DNA of 64,000 nt from a bacterium. GTDB taxonomy: Bacteria > Planctomycetota > UBA1135 > UBA2386. The position numbers were made by a program, and so were the translations under genes. Positions 1 through 9,417 of the stretch are shown in pieces; within the stretch, counting starts at the first letter, position 1, and each line of letters begins with the position of its first letter. Below the pieces are notes generated by a model. It did not search any database and was not told where the DNA came from. It saw nothing but the letters and a program-made list of their open reading frames with translations. The stretch covers positions 489,553-553,552 of the forward strand of contig JAUILN010000007.1 of NCBI GenBank assembly GCA_030432695.1, given 5' to 3'.

Positions 1-28
1 AGGAGCACGCCGACCCGGAACGCCGCCG

Positions 29-1813
29 TTGATCCTGTCGCGCTCGTTCCTGCTCGGCGTCGCGCTGCTCGCCGCGTCGGACCTGGCCGTCGACCGTCTA
101 CCCGCGCCTCCGACGGTGGGTCCCCTGCTCGCCAGTATGGCGCTGCTGCCGGTGCCCAGCCTGTTGGCCCGTTGGTCGGGTCGCCGACTGGCCCGCGCCG
201 CGATCCTCGGTTGGCAGCTCGGTAGGGCGATGCGACTCTGGGTTCGTCTGGAATCGCTGAGCGTGCCCCTGGCCTACGCGGTGATGCTGTTCGCCGCCAA
301 CCTCGAGGACTTCGCGCGCGCCACTGCGCCGCAGTCCGACGCGCTGCACACCACGGTCCTGCTGCTGCCGCTCCTGCTGCTCGAGGGCTCGTTCCGGATG
401 GCGCAGGCGCACACCAACTCGTGGTTCGCGGTGCGTAGCCTGCTGCCCCCGCATCCGCTGGCGGCGACCTGGGGCCGCGGCTCGGCGCTGATGGCCGCGG
501 CGCTGGTCGGCGCCGCAGCCGTGCTCGACGTCGCCGGCCACGACCGGCACGTCGCGGTGTTCCTGTCGTCGACCTACGTCGGCAACACCGCCAGCCTGCT
601 GTTCGCCATCGCAGTCCTCTCGGTGGTACTCGCGCCGCTGCTGATCCTCGCCCTCTCGACGGACCGCCGCCTGCCGAGTGGCCTCGACGGGCTGGTCCGC
701 GACACCTGCCACTCGCTCGGCTTCCCGCCGTCGGCAGTGCGGGTGATGCGTTCCGGCGGCCGATTGGTGACCGCAGCGCTGGTCGGACCGCTGCCGTGGC
801 CGCGCTACCTGCTGCTGACCGACGGTCTGCTCGCGGTTCTCGATCCGTTCGCGCTGCGCGGCGTGGTGGCCCACGAGGTCGGCCACGCGCGTGCCCGTCA
901 CCCGGGCCTGTTGCTCCTGCTGTTCGTCGTCGTGCCGGTGCTCGCGATCCACCCGCTGGCCTCACTCGACCTGGAGAGCCTCGGCCCGGAGAACCTGGCG
1001 ATCGGAGGCCTGGTCGCGCTCGCGCTCGGCTGGTGGCTGGTCCGACGCGTCATGCACCAGATGGAGTTCGAGGCCGACCATCTGTCGGCCGAGGCGCTCG
1101 GAGGCGCGATGCCAACCATCACCGCACTCGAGAGGGTCGGCGACGTCCACGGAACCCGCGGCGACCGCGCCACGTTCCGACACCCGAGCGGCCGAGCCCG
1201 CATCGAGGCACTGCTGGCCTGGGAACGCGATCCGGGCTACCGCGATCGGTTCGCCCGCCGGAGCCGGCGACTGCGCCGCGCGATCGCGGTGGTGCTTGTC
1301 ACCGCGGTGACTCTCAACGCGTGGTCGCTGTGGCGCACCTGGGACGTCGACCGCGTCTATCTCGCCTTCCTCACCGGCGACTTCGCCCAGGCGACGGAGC
1401 GGCTGGAGGCCCTTCCCGACGACGCCCCGGGCTTCGCGGACCGCGAGCGAACCGAACTGGCCGAGACCCTCTCGGCGGCCCGGGAGCTGGTCGACGGAGG
1501 CGGCCCCTGGGAGCGCATCGGTCCCGAGCTGGCGCGGGATGCCTGGCGCCGCGGCCTGGACGAACTCGCGAGGTCCGGTCCGGCGGAGGCATCACGCTGG
1601 TTCGACCTCTCGACTCTCGGCCCCGCGCCCGGGATCACCCGGCAGCTGACCCAGCGCTGGAGCCGAGCCGCGCGGGACGGCGAGCGCGACGAGGAAGCGC
1701 GAGTCGCGCGGCACCTCTCGGGGCTGCCCGGCCTGCCCCCGGAGCTGCGAGCGGCCCTCGATCGGAACCGATCAGCCGACGACGGAGCGGTCGAATCCCG
1801 CCGCGGACAATGA
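29..1813 (+). CDS. M48-family integral-membrane zinc metallopeptidase (true start may lie upstream of the window)
   Basis: HExxH motif in VVAHEVGHARARHPG, downstream FEADHLSAEAL, multiple hydrophobic segments; the frame is open to the window edge. Confidence 0.8.
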   Translation: MILSRSFLLGVALLAASDLAVDRLPAPPTVGPLLASMALLPVPSLLARWSGRRLARAAILGWQLGRAMRLWVRLESLSVPLAYAVMLFAANLEDFARATAPQSDALHTTVLLLPLLLLEGSFRMAQAHTNSWFAVRSLLPPHPLAATWGRGSALMAAALVGAAAVLDVAGHDRHVAVFLSSTYVGNTASLLFAIAVLSVVLAPLLILALSTDRRLPSGLDGLVRDTCHSLGFPPSAVRVMRSGGRLVTAALVGPLPWPRYLLLTDGLLAVLDPFALRGVVAHEVGHARARHPGLLLLLFVVVPVLAIHPLASLDLESLGPENLAIGGLVALALGWWLVRRVMHQMEFEADHLSAEALGGAMPTITALERVGDVHGTRGDRATFRHPSGRARIEALLAWERDPGYRDRFARRSRRLRRAIAVVLVTAVTLNAWSLWRTWDVDRVYLAFLTGDFAQATERLEALPDDAPGFADRERTELAETLSAARELVDGGGPWERIGPELARDAWRRGLDELARSGPAEASRWFDLSTLGPAPGITRQLTQRWSRAARDGERDEEARVARHLSGLPGLPPELRAALDRNRSADDGAVESRRGQ

Positions 1814-1887
1814 CGGTCGACGGCTCCGGAACAGCCAGGCTCCCCTGACCACCGAGTGAGGAACGCCGCTGGCCGGCGGGTCGAAGC

Positions 1888-4197
1888 TCAGTAGCGATTG
1901 ACCTCGACCGCCCAGGCTGCGGGGATCTCCGCGACCTGATTGCCATTGCGGTCGAACTCGCGCACGCCACCGTTCTCCGCGACCAGCGTATGGCCGTTGG
2001 GCAGCCGGTCGGCATCGCTCGGTGACGACAGGTCGGTGATCTGGAACACGATCTTGCCGGAGCGATCGACCTCGATCACCTGGTGCTTGGTCCGCTGGGT
2101 GATGAGCGTATTGCCATTGGGCAGGCGGTCGGCGTCGTGCGCGCTCTCGACCCGGTCCATCTCCCAGACCACCTCGCCGTCGCGGGAGACCTCGATCACC
2201 CGGCTGCCCTCGCCGTCGGCGATGAGCACGTTGCCGTTCGGCAGGCGATCGACGTCGTAGGGCTTCACGCCTTCGAACGTCCAGACGATCTGCTTGTCGG
2301 GCGAGACCTCGACGACCCGCTTGCCGAAGGTGTCGGCGATCAGCGTATTGCCATTGGGGAGGCGGTCGGCGTCATACGGGTTGCGCAGCTCCTCGAAGCT
2401 CCAGACCTCCTCGCCGTCACGGGTGACCTCGACGACGCGATTGAGCGCGAACTCGGTGATCAACAGGTTGCCGGAGTCCAGACACTCGACGTCCCACGCC
2501 CCGTACACCTCCTCCAGGGCGAACGTCTCGCGGCCCTGGTCGTCGACCTCGAAGATCCGGTTGTCGGAGTAGTCGGCGATGAGCGTGAAACCCCAGAGCG
2601 CTCCGCCACCGACGCCGAACTCGATGCGCTGCACGTCGGCCACCTCGACGACCGCGGCGCCGAGGCCGGGAACCTGCGCGGCGAGGCGACCCTGCGCATG
2701 GCCTCCGAGGTGGGCGAGGAGTCGATCACCGCTGGCGAGGTCGAGCCGCGCAAACAATGCGTTCGAACTGCCGGCGTCCTGCGGCCGACGGAACAGCAGC
2801 CCTGCCACGTCGGTCAACGCCACCTCCTGCGCTTCGCCCCCGGCCGCGGGCTCGTAGACCAGCGTGCCGTCGGCGAACGACAGGATCCGTGCATCGATCA
2901 TCTTGTTGTCGCGCATCCGGATCCGGTCGTGCGTCGGCACGGCGCCGACCAGCCGATCGAGTTCCGGATCGGTGGCCACACCCTGGACCTGGTCCCGGCG
3001 GATGGAGACCTCGCCGAACAGCTCGGACCGCACGGTGATCGTCTCGGCATCGGCCGCCAGGAGCCGGCCCACGACGAGACTGCCCTGCTTGGTGAACACG
3101 CGGACCGCGCCCTCCGGTAGCGGTGCCGTCGCCACGTCGCGCAACACCACCGGGCACTCCAGGCGCGGCAGCCGCATCCGGTCGAGGCCGTCGACCAACT
3201 CGGCGAACACCAGCCACGAGCCGCGGATCTCCAGGATCGGCGCATCGACCTCGCCGCGGTCGGCGAGCTGGGTCCGCGCCGTGACGCGCTCGTCGGGGTC
3301 GACCACCGGAATCGAGAGGCCCGCCAGGGAACGGATCGCCGGGTCGACCGCGACCTCGCTGATGCGCGCCGCGACCTCGGGGCCGTCCTCGCGCGCCCGC
3401 AGGTCGGCGAGCAGCGCGCTGGCCTCGGTGGTGGTCAGCACCCCGTCGGTCGCGAACAGTTCCAGCACCACGTCGCGGGCCTCGGGCACCTGCAGCAGCG
3501 CGAGGCCGGCCAGGGCAGCGCGGCGCTTCGCGGAGCCCGACGCCTCCTCGAGCACACGGGTGCGCAGCAGGGTGGCGTCCTCCGCATGGCTGCCGGTGGC
3601 ACCGAGCGCCACCAATGCGTGTTCGACGACCAGTGGGTCGGTGTGTCCCAATGCGCTGATCAATGCACGTCGCAGACGGTCATTGCCGGGCATGTATGCG
3701 GCGGTCGCCACCAATCCACGCAGGATGCGGATCTCGTTGCGCGCATCGTCGATCTTGCTGTCGGCGATCGCATTGGCGATGCGCCGCGCCCGGATCCGCT
3801 CCTCCAGGGTCTCGCCGGACTGCGCGCGCTCTTCGATCTGCGCCTGGGCCCGCGCGCCGTCCTCGACCAGTCGCCGTTCGGCATTCTCCCGAACCACCCA
3901 GCGCTCGTCGGCGAGCTGATCGAGCAGGCGCTCGATCTTCAGCGAGTACTCGCGGTGGTCGCCGTGCACCGTCTGCGCGAGCGCATCGGCGCACAGCTCG
4001 GCGTTGCGGACCAGCGCGGCGATCTGCCGGGCCTGTGCCAGCACTCCGACCTCCAGGAATCCCGAAGCGCGGGCCCGCAATTCCTCCTGGGTCCAAGGAT
4101 CCGCACCACCCGCCGCCTGCGACACCGCGGGAGCGGCGATCATCCAGCAGAGGAGCACGGGGGCGAGCGATCGGCCGAAAGCAGCTGAACAGGGCAT
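1888..4197 (-). CDS. Secreted HEAT-like repeat protein with C-terminal beta-propeller (repeated DxDRLPNGNTLIAD units)
   Basis: ATG at 4197 followed by signal-peptide-like MPCSAAFGRSLAPVLLCWMIAAPAVSQA; about six ~37-aa repeats near the C terminus. Confidence 0.75.
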   Translation of the reverse strand: MPCSAAFGRSLAPVLLCWMIAAPAVSQAAGGADPWTQEELRARASGFLEVGVLAQARQIAALVRNAELCADALAQTVHGDHREYSLKIERLLDQLADERWVVRENAERRLVEDGARAQAQIEERAQSGETLEERIRARRIANAIADSKIDDARNEIRILRGLVATAAYMPGNDRLRRALISALGHTDPLVVEHALVALGATGSHAEDATLLRTRVLEEASGSAKRRAALAGLALLQVPEARDVVLELFATDGVLTTTEASALLADLRAREDGPEVAARISEVAVDPAIRSLAGLSIPVVDPDERVTARTQLADRGEVDAPILEIRGSWLVFAELVDGLDRMRLPRLECPVVLRDVATAPLPEGAVRVFTKQGSLVVGRLLAADAETITVRSELFGEVSIRRDQVQGVATDPELDRLVGAVPTHDRIRMRDNKMIDARILSFADGTLVYEPAAGGEAQEVALTDVAGLLFRRPQDAGSSNALFARLDLASGDRLLAHLGGHAQGRLAAQVPGLGAAVVEVADVQRIEFGVGGGALWGFTLIADYSDNRIFEVDDQGRETFALEEVYGAWDVECLDSGNLLITEFALNRVVEVTRDGEEVWSFEELRNPYDADRLPNGNTLIADTFGKRVVEVSPDKQIVWTFEGVKPYDVDRLPNGNVLIADGEGSRVIEVSRDGEVVWEMDRVESAHDADRLPNGNTLITQRTKHQVIEVDRSGKIVFQITDLSSPSDADRLPNGHTLVAENGGVREFDRNGNQVAEIPAAWAVEVNRY

Positions 4198-4352
4198 CGA
4201 TTCGTTCGTTTGGCGGAAGTCACGGCGGGGGACGCGCGTCGGGAACATAACCGCCGCCGCCCCTCGCGGGTTGGGAACCCACCGCGTAGATTGCGCCTCT
4301 CCGGCGCGCCCCCCCACGACGACTCGCACCGTCGCTGCTTCCACGATTCCTC

Positions 4353-7214
4353 GTGTCGACGAAGAAATCGCCAGCCCCTCACGCCGCCGTTCGGATGCAC
4401 GGCGCTGCAGAGCCTCAGAGCGCACAGCCTCGGGGTACTGCGGCGCGGGTTCCGACGGATCGACGCAGTCTTCCCGAATCACGCGGCGCTCCGGTGCCTG
4501 GTAGGTCGGCGACGCCGGCCCAGGTGGTCGCATTCGTGGCCCTATCGGTCGCGCTGGGTTCGCTCGCCGAACGCGGCACCGCGCAGGTACAGGTCGAAGC
4601 ACGTCCGCCGATCGCGCTCGTTGCCGAGCTGACCGGCCGCGGACCGCAGACGCAGACCGACCTGGGTCGCGCGCCCAAGATGCTGCAGAGCCCGAACGTG
4701 GACCGGTTCCTGCGTCGGGCCCAGGACTTCCTGTCTCGCGACGACTTCGCCGGTGCGATCCAGATCCTTCAGGACGTCGTTGAAGGTCGCACCCTGATCG
4801 ATCCGGCCGCCGAGGCCGCAAGAGAAGACGCGCCGGACGAATCGTCGGGGGCCGAGAATCCTCCGGAGGACTCCCCCGGGGTGCAGGGCTTCTTCGAGGA
4901 GGACTCGACCCACGCGGTCTTCAGCACCGACGAGCGGCTCTACCGGCCAGTGCAGCGCCTCTGCCACGAGATGCTGGCCGCCTTGCCGAGTGCTGGCGCA
5001 GCCTACTACCGCACCCGCTTCGAGGTGGCGGCAGAACGGGCGTACGAAGCGGCCAGCCGCGCAGGCGACCCACGCGCCTTCGAAGAGGTGTTCCGGCGCT
5101 ACTTCCTGACCCGCACCGCCGCGCGCGCGATGCAGGACGCCGCGAACCTGCAACTCGACGCCGGCCGCTACCGCGCGGCGATCCGCACCTACGGTCTCCT
5201 GCTCGACGTCTACCCGAGCGAGGACCGCGCGGCCGCCGGGATCCGAGACGCGTGGCTGCGCTTCAAAGTCGCGCTGTGCTACCACCTGATCGGCGACGAC
5301 GCGCGCGCCCGCCAGGAACTCGCGGCCCTGGCCACCGACGATCCCGGGATCACGCTGCGCATCGCCGGTGAGCTGACCTCGATCGAAGAGCTCGCCGAGA
5401 CCGGCTTCGATGCCGAGACGGCACCCGCCGAGACGCGACGTCGCGACGGCGGGATCGGCAACCTGTTCGCCGACGCCCAGGAAACCCTGGTGCCGCTGTG
5501 GGAGCAGCGTTTCGCCGACCAGCGCCCGTACCGGCCGGCCAAGGCGAGCAACAACGACCGAGCCCGCTTCGTGGTCTTCGACGGCCAGCAACTCGCGCCG
5601 ACCCCGAAGTACAACGACTTCCGCCCCGGCCTGAGAGTGGCCTACCTCGACGGCGAACTGGCGTTCCTCGACCACCAGCGACTGCGCATCGTGGAGACCC
5701 TCACCGGTCGGGCTCTCGCGGAGACCGACGGCCGCGTCGACGTGCCCGAACCGCAACCAGGCCGCCCGCGGACTCGCATCCCCGCGTACGACCACTGCAC
5801 CTCGCAACCGACGATCCTGGCCGATCTCGCGGTGATCCTGGTCGGTACCGACTCCTCACGACCCGACGGGATGCGGGCCGTCCTCGAGACCGAGCTCAAG
5901 GCCTGGACCCTCGACGGCAAAGAACGCGTCTGGCAGTCGAGCGATCGCACCGAATTCCACGATGTGACGTTCCTGGCCTCGCCGACGCCGTTCGGCGACC
6001 GGCTCCTGGTGCCGACCATGCGGAAGGGCACCTACGAGCTGACCTGCCTCGAGGCGCGCACCGGTGAACTCGTCTACCGCGTGGCGCTGCATCGCGACGG
6101 CACCGAGTTCGCGCGGCCGATCACGCCGCCCGCGGTGGTCCGTGAGGGCATCGCCTACGTGCTCACACAAGCCGGCTGTCTCGCGGCGGTCGACGCGCAC
6201 ACGGGCTCGCTCCGCTGGATCGTCCGATACGAGCGCCTGCACCCGCTACGGCGGATCCCGCCGGTGGTCGCGCAGCGTGAGAACGATCCGTTCCGCGGCA
6301 ACTACTTCCGCGAAGAGGGCGTCGAGGGCTTCGCGCCCGGCGAGCTGATCGCTCACGACGGCATGCTGGTGTTCGCGCCCGTCGACGGCCGAGTGCTGCA
6401 CTGCCTCGACGCCGCGACCGGCGATCCGATCTGGATGCTGCAGCAGCACGACCTGAAGCTGCTGCTGGGTCACGATGGCGAGGACCTGTTCGCGCTCGGT
6501 CGCGACGAGCTGATGTGCATCGGGCTGCGCAGCGGCGTGCGCAAGTGGTCGGCCTCGGTGCCGGCCCATCCATCGAGCGCACGCTGGCGTGGCCGGGGCC
6601 TGGTGCTGGCCAACACCGTGGTCGTTCCCGGCGACAACGAGATCCACGTGCGGCCGACGACCCGTGACGGCCAGTGGCGCTCGATCCCGCTGCCCGGCTT
6701 CAGCCTCGGCCGCGATCCACTCGAAGGACCCTTCGACCTCTACGCCGACGACGTGTTCCTGACCGCGGTCTACGAGGGCGGCCTGCAGGTCTTCGCCACC
6801 GCCGAGTCGTTGGCCCGGATCGCCGAGGAGACCGAAGATCCGATCCGTCGCTCGGTGCTGCTGGCGCAGGCCGGCGATCTGGGCGCCGCAATCGATGCGC
6901 TCGACACCGTGCGGGCCGCGGCCACCAACGGTGCGGTCGACGACCCCGACGGCGTGCGCCCCACCGCGCTCCAGCTCGACGTCGCCGAGCGGATGCTGGC
7001 CCTGACCGGCGAGCTCGCTTTGGCACTGGCGACCCGCGGCGACGCCGAACGCGCCGTCGCGATGCTCGACCGCTCGAGGCCGCGAATGACCAACTCCGCG
7101 CTGCTGCAGCAGTGGCATCTCGCGCGGCTGGAGGTGTTCGAGACCCTCGGCGATCTCGACGCCGTCTACAAGGAACAGGAAGCCCTGTACCGCATCATGG
7201 AGCGGGGTTCGTGA
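4353..7214 (+). CDS. PQQ-like beta-propeller/TPR-like protein
   Basis: ORF 953 aa; propeller-type segments (GCLAAVDAHTGSLRWIVRYE, DGRVLHCLDAATGDPIWML), N-terminal helical repeat region; start codon uncertain. Confidence 0.7.
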   Translation: MSTKKSPAPHAAVRMHGAAEPQSAQPRGTAARVPTDRRSLPESRGAPVPGRSATPAQVVAFVALSVALGSLAERGTAQVQVEARPPIALVAELTGRGPQTQTDLGRAPKMLQSPNVDRFLRRAQDFLSRDDFAGAIQILQDVVEGRTLIDPAAEAAREDAPDESSGAENPPEDSPGVQGFFEEDSTHAVFSTDERLYRPVQRLCHEMLAALPSAGAAYYRTRFEVAAERAYEAASRAGDPRAFEEVFRRYFLTRTAARAMQDAANLQLDAGRYRAAIRTYGLLLDVYPSEDRAAAGIRDAWLRFKVALCYHLIGDDARARQELAALATDDPGITLRIAGELTSIEELAETGFDAETAPAETRRRDGGIGNLFADAQETLVPLWEQRFADQRPYRPAKASNNDRARFVVFDGQQLAPTPKYNDFRPGLRVAYLDGELAFLDHQRLRIVETLTGRALAETDGRVDVPEPQPGRPRTRIPAYDHCTSQPTILADLAVILVGTDSSRPDGMRAVLETELKAWTLDGKERVWQSSDRTEFHDVTFLASPTPFGDRLLVPTMRKGTYELTCLEARTGELVYRVALHRDGTEFARPITPPAVVREGIAYVLTQAGCLAAVDAHTGSLRWIVRYERLHPLRRIPPVVAQRENDPFRGNYFREEGVEGFAPGELIAHDGMLVFAPVDGRVLHCLDAATGDPIWMLQQHDLKLLLGHDGEDLFALGRDELMCIGLRSGVRKWSASVPAHPSSARWRGRGLVLANTVVVPGDNEIHVRPTTRDGQWRSIPLPGFSLGRDPLEGPFDLYADDVFLTAVYEGGLQVFATAESLARIAEETEDPIRRSVLLAQAGDLGAAIDALDTVRAAATNGAVDDPDGVRPTALQLDVAERMLALTGELALALATRGDAERAVAMLDRSRPRMTNSALLQQWHLARLEVFETLGDLDAVYKEQEALYRIMERGS

Positions 7215-7294
7215 TCCAGCCCGCAGCGTCACCCGGAGGCCTCGAAGTGTCTGCATCCGATCCCGTTCCCGTCTCGTGTGGTCGGCACCGTGCC

Positions 7295-8323
7295 ATGCCC
7301 ATCGCAGCGCTCGGCGTCTTCGTGCTGTTCGTGGCGTTCCAGGCGCCACGTGCCCAGGAGATCTCGCGCCCCGCCGGCGTGACCCCGGAGATCCAGGCAT
7401 CGATCGCACGAGGTCTCGAGTATCTGGCCCGTACCCAGAACCGCGACGGCTCCTGGCGTGCCAACGGCGGCCAGGGCGGCTACCCGACCGCGATGACCGC
7501 GCTGGCAGGCACCGCGATGATCGGCTCCGGCTCGACCCCGACGCGCGGTCGCTACTGGGATCACGTTCAGGCCGCCACCAACTTCCTCATCGACTGTGCA
7601 CAGCCCGACGGCGTGATCACGGCGCCCGCCGAGGAGGGGCGTTCGATGTACGGCCACGGCTTCTCGACCATGTACCTCGCCGAGGTCTACGGCATGGAGG
7701 AGGACCAGCGCCGCCAGCAGATCCTCCACGACATCCTCACCCGCGCCTGCCAACTCACCGCACGCTCGCAGTCGCGCGCCGGGGGTTGGCTCTACACGCC
7801 GGAGTCCAACGGCGACGAAGGCAGCGTCACGGTCACGCAGATCCAGGCCCTGCGCGCCTGTCGCAACGCCGGGGTCACGGTGCCCAACGAAACCATCACC
7901 CGCTCGGTCGAGTACATCCGCAAGAGCGCCAACCCCGACGGCAGCATCCGCTACAGCGTGAACTCGGGAGGCGGCGGCCGGCCGGCGATCACCGCCGCAG
8001 CGGTCGCGGTGCTCTACAACGCCGGGCGCTACGACGATCCGATGGCCGAGAAGGCGCTGCAATACGCCAAGCGCACCCTGCCGGTGAACGGCAGCGGCAA
8101 CGGCCACCACTACTATGCCCAGCTCTATCTCGCGCAGGCCTTCTACCAGCGCGGTGGTGACGACTGGGACGAGTACTACAGCAAGATGTCGCGCTGGCTC
8201 CTGTCGCAGCAGCGCAGCGACGGCAGCTGGATGGGTGACGGGGTCGGCAGCACGTACGGCACCGCCATCGCGCTGACCATCCTGCAGCTCCCCTACGCCT
8301 ACCTGCCCATCTACCAGAGGTGA
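7295..8323 (+). CDS. Prenyltransferase/squalene-oxidase repeat protein, copy 1 (GTG at 7211 is an alternative start)
   Basis: QNRDGSWRANGGQGGYPTAMTALA, SANPDGSIRY, QQRSDGSWMGDG repeats; signal-like N terminus MPIAALGVFVLFVAFQAPRAQ. Confidence 0.8.
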   Translation: MPIAALGVFVLFVAFQAPRAQEISRPAGVTPEIQASIARGLEYLARTQNRDGSWRANGGQGGYPTAMTALAGTAMIGSGSTPTRGRYWDHVQAATNFLIDCAQPDGVITAPAEEGRSMYGHGFSTMYLAEVYGMEEDQRRQQILHDILTRACQLTARSQSRAGGWLYTPESNGDEGSVTVTQIQALRACRNAGVTVPNETITRSVEYIRKSANPDGSIRYSVNSGGGGRPAITAAAVAVLYNAGRYDDPMAEKALQYAKRTLPVNGSGNGHHYYAQLYLAQAFYQRGGDDWDEYYSKMSRWLLSQQRSDGSWMGDGVGSTYGTAIALTILQLPYAYLPIYQR

Positions 8324-8327
8324 GTCG

Positions 8328-9413
8328 GTGCTGAACGAGTTCGGGAAGTCGGCGCCGGCGCAGCGACATCGGTGGGCACTGCGACATCGATGGGCACCCG
8401 GTCTGGCGGTCGCCGTCGCGGCCGTGGCTGCGGCGTTGCCTCGGGCCCAGTCGGACGCGCCGGCCGAGGTCGGACCGGAGGTCCGCTCCGCGGTGAGTCG
8501 CGGCCTGCAGTACCTCGCCCTGTCGCAGAACTCCGACGGCTCCTGGCGCGCCAACGGCGGGCAGGGTAGCTACCCGGTCGCGATGACCGCACTGGCCGGC
8601 ACCGCGCTGCTGGCATCCGGCTCGACACCGACCCGCGGCAGGTATTGGCTGCAGGTCCGCCGCGCCACCGACTTCCTCCTGTCCTGCACCCAGCCCGACG
8701 GCCTCGTGGCGGTGTCCCGCGAGGTCAGCCAGCCGATGTTCGGCCACGGCTTCGCGACGCTGTTCCTCGCCGAGGTCTACGGAATGGAGGAGGACCGGGG
8801 ACGCCAGCGCATCCTGCACGACGTTCTGGAACGGGCCTGCGAACTCACCGCGCGCTCGCAGTCGCGCGCCGGCGGTTGGCTCTACACGCCGGACTCGAAC
8901 AGCGACGAGGGCAGCGTCACGATCACCCAGATCCAGGCCCTGCGCGCCTGCCGCAACGCCGGCATCGCGATCAGCGAGGACACCGCCGCCCGCGCGGTCG
9001 ACTACGTCCGCAACAGCGCCAACCCCGACGGCAGCATCCGCTACCGGGTGTCGAGCGTCGGCGACGCGCGGCCGGCCATCACCGCCGCGGCGGTCGCGGT
9101 GCTCTACAACGCCGGGCGCTACGACGACCCGATCGCCGAGAAGGCGCTGGCCTACGCCCGCCGCACCCTGCCGGTGAACGGCAGCGGCAACGGCCACCAC
9201 TACTACGCCCAGGCCTACCTGTCGCAGGCGCTGTACCAGCGCGGCGGCGCGGACTGGGACGACCACTACTCCCGGCTCTCGCGGTGGCTGCTCGCCCAGC
9301 AGCGCGCCGACGGCAGCTGGATGGGCGACCACGTCGGGACCACCTACGGGACCGCGCTCGGCCTGACCATCCTCCAGCTCCCGTACGCCTACCTCCCGAT
9401 CTACCAGAGGTGA
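8328..9413 (+). CDS. Prenyltransferase/squalene-oxidase repeat protein, copy 2 (tandem paralogue)
   Basis: Very similar to the preceding ORF along its length, same QNSDGSWRANGGQGSYP and QQRADGSWMGDH repeats. Confidence 0.82.
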   Translation: MLNEFGKSAPAQRHRWALRHRWAPGLAVAVAAVAAALPRAQSDAPAEVGPEVRSAVSRGLQYLALSQNSDGSWRANGGQGSYPVAMTALAGTALLASGSTPTRGRYWLQVRRATDFLLSCTQPDGLVAVSREVSQPMFGHGFATLFLAEVYGMEEDRGRQRILHDVLERACELTARSQSRAGGWLYTPDSNSDEGSVTITQIQALRACRNAGIAISEDTAARAVDYVRNSANPDGSIRYRVSSVGDARPAITAAAVAVLYNAGRYDDPIAEKALAYARRTLPVNGSGNGHHYYAQAYLSQALYQRGGADWDDHYSRLSRWLLAQQRADGSWMGDHVGTTYGTALGLTILQLPYAYLPIYQR

Positions 9414-9417
9414 CCCG

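Noticed and set aside
4198-4821. N-terminal extension of the minus-strand 977-aa ORF
   Set aside because: A signal peptide begins at the ATG at 4197; the extension is Arg/Ser-rich and overlaps the divergent gene's upstream region.
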